In this document: piece by piece, positions 8,033 through 14,464 of the stretch
Position numbering within the stretch: position 1 is the stretch's first letter
Layout of the letters: every line of letters begins with the position of its first letter
DNA from: Asticcacaulis sp. UBA2476
Lineage (GTDB): Bacteria > Pseudomonadota > Alphaproteobacteria > Caulobacterales > Caulobacteraceae
Length of the DNA: 24,276 nucleotides
NCBI GenBank assembly: GCA_002342035.1
Contig: DDPE01000045.1
Location: forward strand, 1-24,276
Reading direction: 5' to 3'
Position numbers and translations under genes: made by a program
The notes under the pieces: model-generated
What the model saw: the letters and a program-made list of their open reading frames with translations, nothing else
The model's database searches: none
What the model was told of the DNA's origin: nothing

Positions 8033-8339
8033 TTGAACGTCTCCGTTGAAATTCCAATCTTAAAGCCTAATGCATACGCTATAAGATTATTATGGCGCAC
8101 AAATGAGCTTAAGTAAAAATATAGCAAAAAACGCCGTCCATTTCACCGAAAATAAACAGCACGCAACCGAAACCGGAACGATTTCATATTCAGAAATCAA
8201 ATTGTCGTCATTTATGAACCCCACGATTTAAATACCGTGCTTTTTAATTTAAAATGATCTCTCAAATCCTGCATTTTTATGCACACTGCCTTAGTATTCG
8301 TCGCGAACCCTACTTAATTTCGCATTAAGGAACCGCGCC
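8033..8339. other. AT-rich intergenic region between divergent small genes
   Basis: These 307 bases hold no convincing coding frame. The stretch is clearly more AT-rich than its surroundings, as expected for two divergent promoters (the gene ending at 7844 leftward, the one at 8340 rightward). The only specific element I can point to is a TTAA-N7-TTAA motif at 8314-8328. No RNA gene or T-tract terminator was seen. Confidence 0.6.
8314..8328 (+). promoter_or_regulatory. Consensus CtrA-type box TTAA-N7-TTAA next to the ribosome binding site
   Basis: TTAA at 8314-8317 and TTAA at 8325-8328 are seven bases apart. The second half overlaps the Shine-Dalgarno sequence (TTAAGGA) of the small membrane protein gene starting at 8340. 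The match to the CtrA consensus is exact, but the location is so close to the start codon that it would suit repression, or may be chance. Confidence 0.35.
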
Positions 8340-8570
8340 ATGCTTAAACGCCTGCTGACACTCCAAGCCACCGCCCTGCCCTATATGACCATGGCGCAGG
8401 CTCTGGCCCGCCCCTTAACTCAGGGTCCGCTGGCGCGCCGTCCGGTTATGCAAAGAGTGGCTCTGGGCGGATTAATTGGCGCGGGCATGGCGCTTGCGGC
8501 CATCGCCTTGGGTCAGCGCCTGAAACGCGGGGCGCTCGATGCTCCGCATGACCCGACCCCGTTTATCTGA
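8340..8570 (+). CDS. Small membrane protein of unknown function
   Basis: The 76-residue product has a positively charged N-terminal half and one clear transmembrane segment at about residues 42-60 (VALGGLIGAGMALAAIALG). I do not recognise the family. The ATG at 8340 is supported by AAGGA eight bases upstream. The CBS protein gene begins 25 bases after its stop with its own strong ribosome binding site, so the two are likely cotranscribed. Confidence 0.65.
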   Translation: MLKRLLTLQATALPYMTMAQALARPLTQGPLARRPVMQRVALGGLIGAGMALAAIALGQRLKRGALDAPHDPTPFI

Positions 8571-8595
8571 AACCGATATCCTAATGGAGGTTATT

Positions 8596-9054
8596 ATGCG
8601 CGTCAGAGACCTTATGAGCACCAGCTTCAAAATCATCGCTCCCGACACGACCCTGCGTCAGGCGGCTGAGATCATGCGTGACCATGATCTGGGTTACCTG
8701 CCGATTGGTGAAAACGACCGCCTAAAAGGTGCGGTGACCGATCGCGATATCGTCGTGCGCGGTATCGCCACCGGCATGAGTTGCGATGAAAGCGTCATGC
8801 GCGTCATGACCGACCACATCACCTACTGCTTTGAGGACGACACTATACGCGAAGCCGCTGAGGTCATGAAGGCCGAGCAGATCCGCCGGCTGGTCGTCCT
8901 CAATGAGCATAAGCGCGTGTGCGGTATAATCAGCTTAGGCGACATCGCCCGTGAACACCACGACCGCCACCTGACCGGCGATATCGAAACCGCCGTCGCC
9001 CAGCCCCACAGCGCAGGTTCGGCCATGGACCCGTCGCTGACCTTTATCCGGTGA
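8596..9054 (+). CDS. CBS-pair domain protein
   Basis: The 152-residue product is a tandem CBS domain (Bateman module) with little else. CBS1 spans about residues 5-60 (MSTSFKIIAPDTTLRQAAEIM to AVTDRDIVVRGIA) and CBS2 about 70-125 (DHITYCFEDDTIREAAEVM to GIISLGDIA). Such proteins typically bind adenine nucleotides and act as energy or stress sensors; the ligand is not determinable here. The start is the ATG at 8596, with GGAGG five bases upstream, rather than the in-frame upstream codon at 8539, which would overlap the previous gene. It is probably cotranscribed with the small membrane protein. Confidence 0.92.
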   Translation: MRVRDLMSTSFKIIAPDTTLRQAAEIMRDHDLGYLPIGENDRLKGAVTDRDIVVRGIATGMSCDESVMRVMTDHITYCFEDDTIREAAEVMKAEQIRRLVVLNEHKRVCGIISLGDIAREHHDRHLTGDIETAVAQPHSAGSAMDPSLTFIR

Positions 9055-9176
9055 CTTTTGAAAATTGGCCTTCAGATGGAAACTTCGCCTTACAGGTAAC
9101 ATATTGTTTATCGCGCCTTTTCGCATTGCCCTCGGTTTTAAGTATCCGTAGTGTTACTAAAACTGGGAGAAAATAA

Positions 9177-10202
9177 ATGGTTGGTCATTCAAAATCCATT
9201 ACAGATATAACTTTTTCATATTTAAATCTAAATGGATTGGGGCTTGAGATTTCGCCCTATTTCGATCCCGTTATGCGTAAAGGTGACTATAAAGTTCACT
9301 ATACAGATTATATTGGCACTGAAGAAATCCGTGCCAAGGCGGCCCTGAACCCCGGCCTTGCGGGTCGGGATGTCCCTGAAATCGATTTCGTCTGGCAACC
9401 CGGAAAGCCACTTGCCTCATGTAAGCCTAAAAAGGCAAAATATGATTATGCCGTCGCGTCGCATGTGCTCGAGCATGTCCCCAATCCCGCCGGCTGGCTT
9501 AATGAGGTACTATCTGTCGTTAAGGTTGGCGGGCATGTGGCGCTGTTTTTGCCGGACCGGCGTTGGTCGTCCGACTTTTTCCGCAAAAATACTCAGGTTT
9601 ACCAGATTTTACAGTGGTGGATTGAGCAGCCCCCAGTGCCGACACCGGGTCAAATTCTGGACTTTATGATCAATTCGTTTGCTCTGGTCCACGGCATGAA
9701 TGCGGATTGGGATACGAGCATAGGACCTGATGCCCCAGAGCGACCTTATTCGGACGACGAAGCCATCAAAACAGCTATATTCAGGTATCACACTGGCGAA
9801 TACCTAGATATTCACTGCACAGTCTGGACGAGCGATACGATCGAAAACATATTTGATCGCCTGAAAGACTTGGGCATTCTCAATGCAGAGGTTGTAAATC
9901 TCACCAGCGATAAGGGTGAGTTTATGGTTATGCTCAAAAAATTGGGAGAGCCAAAACGCTTACCGCCGCAAACCAAGTCTTATGCAGCACCAATCGTGGA
10001 CGCCCCTCAGCCAACAGAGCTCGCGTCGGCTGGCGACCCGCACATTAACCATCAGCTTGGCATATTGCGCCATGACCTTGGCTTTTTAATTCAGGAGTTT
10101 GATGCGTACACCAAGGAAACACGTCAGCATACCGAGCGTAGCCGCATCTCCATCAGGCTTCGCACCTGGGCAAAAATTCTCCTGGGCCGAATTAAACTTT
10201 AG
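9177..10202 (+). CDS. Class I SAM-dependent methyltransferase-like protein
   Basis: The 341-residue product has the arrangement of methyltransferases often found in surface-glycan loci. These features are a GLEISPYFDPVM segment near residue 23, a central DYAVASHVLEHVPNP (residues ~90-105, matching the post-motif HVLEH), and VGGHVALFLPDRRW. A long C-terminal part is of unknown role, ending in a basic amphipathic segment. The usual SAM motif E-x-G-x-G-x-G is only partly recognisable, so activity is likely but not certain. The start has GGGAG eight bases upstream. The gene and the preceding 120 bases are noticeably more AT-rich than the neighbours, and it stands alone, which suggests recent acquisition or weak codon constraint. 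Confidence 0.75.
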   Translation: MVGHSKSITDITFSYLNLNGLGLEISPYFDPVMRKGDYKVHYTDYIGTEEIRAKAALNPGLAGRDVPEIDFVWQPGKPLASCKPKKAKYDYAVASHVLEHVPNPAGWLNEVLSVVKVGGHVALFLPDRRWSSDFFRKNTQVYQILQWWIEQPPVPTPGQILDFMINSFALVHGMNADWDTSIGPDAPERPYSDDEAIKTAIFRYHTGEYLDIHCTVWTSDTIENIFDRLKDLGILNAEVVNLTSDKGEFMVMLKKLGEPKRLPPQTKSYAAPIVDAPQPTELASAGDPHINHQLGILRHDLGFLIQEFDAYTKETRQHTERSRISIRLRTWAKILLGRIKL

Positions 10203-10217
10203 GTTCTCCAGTTACGA

Positions 10218-10243
10218 CCAGTTGAAGCTACCTCTTCAACTGG
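10218..10243. repeat. Inverted repeat overlapping the ilvD stop codon
   Basis: CCAGTTGAAG (10218-10227) and CTTCAACTGG (10234-10243) form a perfect 10-bp stem whose six-base loop contains the ilvD stop codon. It lies between convergent genes. No T-tract follows on either strand, so it is at best a weak terminator or an mRNA 3'-end stabiliser. Confidence 0.55.
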
Positions 10244-12093
10244 CTCAGGTCGCGCACGGCGCCGGTATCGGCTGAGGTGGTCAGCGCGGCATAGGCCTGC
10301 AAGGCCGCCGAGACATAGCGCTCGCGGTTTTTGGGCGTGAAGGCGTCCTGACCGCAGGCTTCTTCTTTGGCGCGGCGATGGGCCAGTTCTTCCATAGTCA
10401 CACGCAATTCAATGGTGCGATTGGGGATATCGATGTCGATGATATCGCCTTCTTCGACCAGAGCGATGGCGCCGCCTTCGCCCGCTTCGGGGCTGACGTG
10501 GCCGATGCTCAAGCCCGACGTGCCGCCGGAGAAACGACCATCGGTCAGAAGCGCGCACACCTTACCCATGCCTTTGGATTTCAGGTATGAGGTCGGGTAC
10601 AGCATTTCCTGCATGCCCGGCCCGCCCTTGGGGCCCTCATAGCGGATGACGACGACATCGCCTTCCATGATCTGGTTCTTCAGGATGGCGTCAACCGAGT
10701 CTTCCTGAGATTCAAACACGCGCGCCCGGCCGGAGAATTTCCAGATGGATTCGTCCACGCCCGCCGTCTTCACGATGCAGCCTTTTTCAGCGATATTGCC
10801 GTACAGCACCGCCAGCCCGCCGTCCTTGGTGAAGGCATGCTCGACCGACCGGATGACGCCGCTCTCACGGTCTTTGTCCAGTTCCGGCCAGCGCTTTGAC
10901 TGCGAAAACGCCTGCGTCGTGCGCACGCCACCGGGGGCAGCCTTGAAGAACTCCGACACCTCTTCGTCATTGGTGACGCGGATATCCCAGTAGGCCAGGG
11001 CGTGGCCCAGTGTCGGCGAATGCACCGTCGGTAATTCCGTGTTCAGCAAGCCGCCACGCGCCAGTTCACCCAGGATCGACATGATGCCGCCCGCCCGGTG
11101 AACATCTTCGATATGCACATCCGATGTGGCGGGGGCAACCTTACACAGGCACGGGGTGGAACGCGAAATCCGGTCGATATCGGCCATCTTGAAATTGACA
11201 CCGGCTTCGGACGCCGCGGCCAACAGGTGCAGAACCGTATTGGTCGATCCGCCCATCGCCACATCCAGCCGCATAGCGTTTTCAAAGGCCGCATAGGAGG
11301 CAATTGAGCGCGGCAACACAGACTCGTCATTGCCTTCATAATAGCGCTTGGTGATATCGACGATCATCTGGCCGACATTTTTAAACAGGCGCTCACGATC
11401 CGAGTGGGTCGCCAGAACCGTGCCGTTACCCGGCAGAGACAACCCAAGCGCCTCGGTCAGGCAGTTCATCGAATTGGCAGTGAACATGCCCGAACACGAC
11501 CCGCAGGTCGGGCAGGCGGCTTCTTCGACGGCCTTAACTTGCGCGTCCGATATATTGTCATCGGCGGCCTGTACCATGGCGTCAACCAGATCGAGCGCAT
11601 GGGTTTTGGCCACCCCGTCCTTATCCGGCCACACGACCTTACCGGCCTCCATCGGCCCGCCGGAGACAAACACCGCCGGAATATTGAGGCGCATAGCGGC
11701 CATCAGCATGCCCGGTGTGATCTTGTCGCAGTTGGAGATACAGACCATCGCGTCGGCGCAGTGGGCATTGACCATATATTCCACGCTGTCGGCGATCAGA
11801 TCGCGGCTGGGGAGGGAATAGAGCATCCCACCGTGGCCCATGGCGATACCGTCATCAACGGCGATGGTGTTAAATTCCTTGGCGACACCGCCGGCCTTTT
11901 CGATCTCACGCGCCACCATCTGACCCAGATCCTTCAGGTGGACGTGGCCGGGCACAAACTGGGTGAAGGAGTTGACGACCGCGATAATCGGCTTGGTGAA
12001 ATCGGAATCGGTCATGCCGGTCGCCCGCCATAGGGCGCGGGCCCCTGCCATGTTGCGGCCAAAGGTGGTGGTGCGGGAACGATAGGCAGGCAT
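10228..12093 (-). CDS. ilvD: Dihydroxy-acid dehydratase
   Basis: This enzyme dehydrates 2,3-dihydroxy-isovalerate and -3-methylvalerate to the 2-oxo acids, the third common step of valine and isoleucine synthesis. The 621 residues match the long E. coli-type enzyme. Visible are the Mg-binding VDDGIAMGH (D80/D81), an Fe-S cysteine at C122 (SNCDKITPGM), the cysteine cluster CPTCGSC at 194-200, and the C-terminal catalytic loop DGRFSGGT with its Ser. The ATG at 12091-12093 is preceded by AAGGAT. It is transcribed away from the rest of the ilv-leu genes. A perfect TATAAT -10 element lies 51 bases upstream (12144-12149). Its C-terminal domain is clearly homologous to the orphan protein at 12730-13311. 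Confidence 0.98.
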   Translation of the reverse strand: MPAYRSRTTTFGRNMAGARALWRATGMTDSDFTKPIIAVVNSFTQFVPGHVHLKDLGQMVAREIEKAGGVAKEFNTIAVDDGIAMGHGGMLYSLPSRDLIADSVEYMVNAHCADAMVCISNCDKITPGMLMAAMRLNIPAVFVSGGPMEAGKVVWPDKDGVAKTHALDLVDAMVQAADDNISDAQVKAVEEAACPTCGSCSGMFTANSMNCLTEALGLSLPGNGTVLATHSDRERLFKNVGQMIVDITKRYYEGNDESVLPRSIASYAAFENAMRLDVAMGGSTNTVLHLLAAASEAGVNFKMADIDRISRSTPCLCKVAPATSDVHIEDVHRAGGIMSILGELARGGLLNTELPTVHSPTLGHALAYWDIRVTNDEEVSEFFKAAPGGVRTTQAFSQSKRWPELDKDRESGVIRSVEHAFTKDGGLAVLYGNIAEKGCIVKTAGVDESIWKFSGRARVFESQEDSVDAILKNQIMEGDVVVIRYEGPKGGPGMQEMLYPTSYLKSKGMGKVCALLTDGRFSGGTSGLSIGHVSPEAGEGGAIALVEEGDIIDIDIPNRTIELRVTMEELAHRRAKEEACGQDAFTPKNRERYVSAALQAYAALTTSADTGAVRDLSQLKR

Positions 12094-12143
12094 TATCTCA
12101 TCCTTATCCGGAAAGTTGAGAACGGTTCACAAAAACTTAAAGC

Positions 12144-12158
12144 ATTATAAGCCATTTG
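12144..12158 (-). promoter_or_regulatory. ilvD promoter -10 region with motif CAAATGGCTTATA
   Basis: On the minus strand the sequence reads CAAATGGCTTATAAT, ending in a perfect TATAAT (-10, plus-strand 12144-12149) 51 bases before the ilvD ATG. The -35 region is poor, suggesting activator dependence. A partial second copy (GGCTTATA) lies 22 bases upstream at 12168-12175. The same 13-mer occurs in opposite orientation at 12323-12335. Confidence 0.55.
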
Positions 12159-12281
12159 CGGCTGGCATATAAGCCTAATGGCTAAGTTGGCAAGACTGAT
12201 ATATGATATGACGGCAAGACGCGGGGTATTGGCCCTTTTGCAGCGCGGAAAAGCCTTTCACAAACCCTGCCCATCGTGCAA

Positions 12282-12297
12282 GTTTTGATATCAAAAC
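12282..12297. promoter_or_regulatory. 16-bp perfect palindrome, candidate operator
   Basis: GTTTTGATATCAAAAC is perfectly self-complementary. It lies between the two divergent -10 elements, about 35 bases before the rightward one and 130 before the leftward one. The symmetry suggests a dimeric regulator site; which regulator is unknown. Confidence 0.45.
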
Positions 12298-12322
12298 CGG
12301 GTCATTTGGAAAATATTTTTCA

Positions 12323-12337
12323 CAAATGGCTTATATT
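12323..12337 (+). promoter_or_regulatory. Candidate ilv-leu operon promoter -10 with motif CAAATGGCTTATA
   Basis: CAAATGGCTTATATT ends in TATATT (12332-12337), a plausible -10 for the rightward ilv-leu transcript. The 13-base motif is identical to that at the ilvD -10, giving the divergent promoters a common core. Transcription from here would make a leader RNA of about 200 bases before the leader peptide, which is long for an attenuator, so a later start is also possible. Confidence 0.4.
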
Positions 12338-12541
12338 TAGAAAATTAATTCCAAATCGTCGCTTGATTGCCAATTTTCAGGAAAAAATTTTCCACTTTTT
12401 CCTTTGCTTTTTTAAAACTGATCAGGCATATAGTCATCCCAAGCCAAAGCTATGAATGCTGAGGCCAGATGGAGCTTACCTGTTGTGACGAAAGCTATAG
12501 CCATAGCGATAGACAAAACCGAGAGCCGTAAGGCGCTCGCG

Positions 12542-12619
12542 ATGTCGTTTGTCAGCCTGGTATCCATTGTATCGCTACTTATCGTGGGCGTCGTACGCCC
12601 CATGATCGCGGAGTGGTGA
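12542..12619 (+). CDS. ilv-leu operon leader peptide
   Basis: A 25-residue peptide in which 12 residues are Val, Leu or Ile, clustered at positions 4-18 (VSLVSIVSLLIVGVV), ending in IAEW and a TGA stop at 12617-12619. TAAGG lies eight to nine bases before the ATG at 12542, a good ribosome binding site. The composition and the terminator 38 bases after the stop are the hallmarks of leader peptides such as those of E. coli ilvG and ilvB: ribosomes stall on these codons when charged branched-chain tRNAs are scarce. Attenuation has been reported for Caulobacter ilvBN, so the mechanism is known in this group. An in-frame ATG at 12452 could give a 55-residue version. Confidence 0.85.
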   Translation: MSFVSLVSIVSLLIVGVVRPMIAEW

Positions 12620-12667
12620 CCAAACGGTTCAGACCAAATTAATGGCCTAAATCAGTCTCCCGCTCCG
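12609..12667 (+). promoter_or_regulatory. Predicted antiterminator helix of the attenuator
   Basis: CGGAGTGG (12609-12616), covering the last leader codons, can pair with CCGCTCCG (12660-12667), giving eight contiguous pairs with one G-U. The second strand is part of the 5' arm of the terminator, so the two structures exclude each other. A ribosome at the leader stop codon would cover 12609-12616 and allow termination; a ribosome stalled on the Val/Ile/Leu codons would leave it free. A small hairpin (GGGCGT, loop CGT, ACGCCC; 12586-12600) lies just upstream within the Val codons. Confidence 0.65.
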
Positions 12668-12689
12668 GCCCTCCGAAGCGGGGGTTTTT
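12657..12689 (+). terminator. Attenuator terminator of the ilv-leu operon
   Basis: CTCCCGCT (12657-12664) pairs with AGCGGGGG (12677-12684). An inner CGG/CCG extends the stem across one mismatch around a CCCT loop, and TTTTT follows directly (12685-12689). It lies between the leader peptide and the first structural gene. Confidence 0.88.
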
Positions 12690-12729
12690 GTATCTGTCTC
12701 CCTCCCTGAATTTTTTGAAGAGCTGCACC

Positions 12730-13311
12730 ATGAACGCGCAAATCAAGATGACCCCAACCGCCACTGAAGCCCCGGCCACATTTATGGCCGCTTCGCTTGT
12801 TGGCGCTCAAAAGGTAGTGTCCGGTTTTGCCATTCTTCATGGATCAATTGCGCCGGTTGGCGGCATTTTAAAACTGTCGGGCTTCGGTGAGCGCTTCGAA
12901 GGTCAGGCGCGTGTTTTCGAGGACGAAATGACGGCCATTGCCGCCATCCGCGCCGGTGAGATCGCGTCCGGCACTGCCATCATCATTCGCCACAAAACCG
13001 ATCTGCGCGATATCGTGGACGCCATTGAGCACGCTGGCATCACCGGCATTGCCTTGGTCAGTGACGGTCATATCGCAGGCTCCACAGCCAATGCCATGAT
13101 CGTCGGAAACTGCGCGCCTGCAGCGCAAGGCGGTGGCAATATCGGTCGTTTGCGCGATGGTGACATCATCACGATCGACGCCACCGCGCGCCGCATCGAC
13201 ACCACGGCGGACTTATCCGGTCGTAAATCGAGCTTTACCGCGCCGGCCCGTGGCTATCAGGGCCATCCGGCGCTTGAAAAATATGCACGCGTTATGACCG
13301 CGGCCTCTTAA
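12730..13311 (+). CDS. Orphan IlvD/Edd-type C-terminal domain protein (predicted non-catalytic)
   Basis: The 193-residue product aligns by eye along most of its length with the C-terminal domain of dihydroxy-acid dehydratase, including the IlvD encoded at 10228-12093. Residues 32-44 GFAILHGSIAPVG match GLAVLYGNIAEKG, 60-64 ARVFE matches ARVFE, 111-119 SDGHIAGST matches TDGRFSGGT, and 143-149 DGDIITI matches EGDIIDI. The N-terminal Fe-S/Mg domain is absent, and Ala116 stands where the family's catalytic Ser is found, so dehydratase activity is not expected. The loop around Gly-Pro-Lys-Gly-Gly of IlvD is also missing. The ATG at 12730 is preceded by GAAGAG. It is the first gene behind the branched-chain attenuator and is followed by ilvC. 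A regulatory, structural or ligand-sensing role is inferred, not shown. Confidence 0.8.
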   Translation: MNAQIKMTPTATEAPATFMAASLVGAQKVVSGFAILHGSIAPVGGILKLSGFGERFEGQARVFEDEMTAIAAIRAGEIASGTAIIIRHKTDLRDIVDAIEHAGITGIALVSDGHIAGSTANAMIVGNCAPAAQGGGNIGRLRDGDIITIDATARRIDTTADLSGRKSSFTAPARGYQGHPALEKYARVMTAAS

Positions 13312-13332
13312 CGGGCCCGGTCATTTCTTTTT
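13296..13332 (+). terminator. Terminator-like hairpin spanning the orphan gene stop codon
   Basis: GACCG (13296-13300), a bulged C, and GGCC (13302-13305) pair with GGCC (13314-13317) and CGGTC (13318-13322). The eight-base loop holds most of the TAA stop, and ATTTCTTTTT follows. It could end most transcripts after the orphan gene, leaving ilvC to read-through or to a weak promoter-like pair (TTGCCG at 13354, TATCCA at 13377). Confidence 0.5.
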
Positions 13333-13410
13333 GGGCTTTTCGTATTTATGGCTTTGCCGTAAACCCCTTCACCACTTATCCACGCTACACGAACTTTCAG
13401 GAGTACCTTC

Positions 13411-14409
13411 GTGAAAATCTATACTAATGACGACGTTTCCGCCGACAGCTTGAAGGGCGAACGCGTCGCCGTCGTTGGCTACGGCAGCCAAGGCCGCGCC
13501 CATGCTCAGAACCTGCGCGATTCGGGCGTTGACGTAATTGTCGGCGTTCGCACCGGCGGCGCTGGCTACGAAAAGGCCAAGCACGACGGTCTCCCGACCG
13601 CAGAAATCAAGGACGCTGTTAAGGACGCGACCATTATCGCCATCCTGACGCCGGACATGAGCCATGCCGAAATCTACACCAACGACATCGCCCCTTACGC
13701 AGCTAAGGGCGCGTCGATCCTGTTTGCCCACGGCTTCTCGGTTCTTTATGGCCGCGTCGATGCCCGTGCTGACCTCGACGTCATTCTGGTAGCACCCAAG
13801 GGCCCGGGCGACCTCGTGCGTCGTGAATATCAGCGTGGCCGCGGCGTGCCGTCGCTGTTTGCCGTTGACCGTGACGTAACCGGTAAGGCTGCTCAGCGCG
13901 CCCTGGGTTATGCCCGCGGCATCGGCGGCACGGTTGGTGGCGTCATCGAGACGACCTTCAAGGAAGAAACCGAAACCGATCTGTTCGGTGAGCAGGCCGT
14001 TCTGTGCGGTGGTACGACCGAGCTGGTCATGATGGGTTTTGAAACCCTGGTTGACGCCGGCTACCGTCCGGAAATCGCCTATTTCGAAGTTCTGCACGAA
14101 CTGAAGCTGATCGTTGATCTGCTATACGAAGGCGGCTTTGCCAAGATGCACTCGTTCGTGTCCGAGACCTGCAAGTACGGCGATCTGGTTTCCGGCCCGC
14201 GCATCATCAACGAAGAAACCCGTGAGCGTATGCAGGAAGTCCTCAATGACATTCAGTCCGGCGACTTTGCCCGCGACTGGATTCTGGAAAACATGGCCGG
14301 CCGTCCACGCTACAACGCCCTGATGCGTCAGGATCTGGATCACCCGATCGAGCATACCGGCCGTGACCTGCGTTCGCGCATGTCTTGGCTCCAAGACAAG
14401 GGCAACTAA
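13411..14409 (+). CDS. ilvC: Ketol-acid reductoisomerase (class I)
   Basis: It converts acetolactate and acetohydroxybutyrate to the dihydroxy acids with NAD(P)H and Mg. The 332 residues are the class I length. The Rossmann motif GYGSQGRAHAQ sits at 23-33, and the metal ligands D190, E194, E226 and E230 are at the classical positions. The cofactor loop after beta-strand 2 reads VRTGGAGYEKA: R47 is kept, but the two Ser that usually bind the NADPH 2'-phosphate are Gly50 and Gly52, which may change cofactor preference. The start is a GTG at 13411 with CAGGAG seven bases upstream. It follows the orphan IlvD-domain gene by 99 bases and precedes ilvG by 171. Confidence 0.97.
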   Translation: MKIYTNDDVSADSLKGERVAVVGYGSQGRAHAQNLRDSGVDVIVGVRTGGAGYEKAKHDGLPTAEIKDAVKDATIIAILTPDMSHAEIYTNDIAPYAAKGASILFAHGFSVLYGRVDARADLDVILVAPKGPGDLVRREYQRGRGVPSLFAVDRDVTGKAAQRALGYARGIGGTVGGVIETTFKEETETDLFGEQAVLCGGTTELVMMGFETLVDAGYRPEIAYFEVLHELKLIVDLLYEGGFAKMHSFVSETCKYGDLVSGPRIINEETRERMQEVLNDIQSGDFARDWILENMAGRPRYNALMRQDLDHPIEHTGRDLRSRMSWLQDKGN

Positions 14410-14436
14410 GCTTCACGAAGTTTGAGGTTTTTACTG

Positions 14437-14464
14437 ATCTGGCTCCGCTATTGCGGAGCCAGAT
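14437..14464 (+). repeat. Perfect 12-bp hairpin between ilvC and ilvG
   Basis: ATCTGGCTCCGC (14437-14448) and GCGGAGCCAGAT (14453-14464) are perfectly complementary around TATT. No T-tract follows (ACGACAAG), so it is not a canonical terminator. A 3'-end stabiliser or processing site that sets ilvC apart from ilvG is the best guess. Confidence 0.75.

Larger units (their letters stand above)
12094..12541. promoter_or_regulatory. Divergent ilvD / ilv-leu regulatory region
   Basis: These 448 bases separate ilvD from the leader peptide of the ilv-leu operon. The stretch is AT-rich, especially 12290-12425. It contains two copies in opposite orientation of CAAATGGCTTATA, each running into a -10-like hexamer, and a 16-bp perfect palindrome between them (all listed separately). 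An open frame continues upstream of the leader peptide in the same frame to an ATG at 12452, so a longer leader of 55 residues is formally possible. A further weak promoter-like pair (TTGCTT, 17 bases, CATATA) lies near 12403-12431. No regulator gene is present. Confidence 0.6.

Noticed and set aside
7823..8116. Plus-strand 97-codon hydrophobic open frame
   Set aside because: It overlaps the minus-strand gene at 7844-8032 along its whole length and the start of the one at 7584-7829. Those have better ribosome binding sites and tandem spacing. The hydrophobicity is what the reverse strand of Asp/Arg-rich codons would produce.
12688..12729. N-terminal extension of the orphan IlvD-domain protein from a TTG
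   Set aside because: The TTG lies in the T-tract of the attenuator terminator and has no ribosome binding site; the ATG at 12730 is better.
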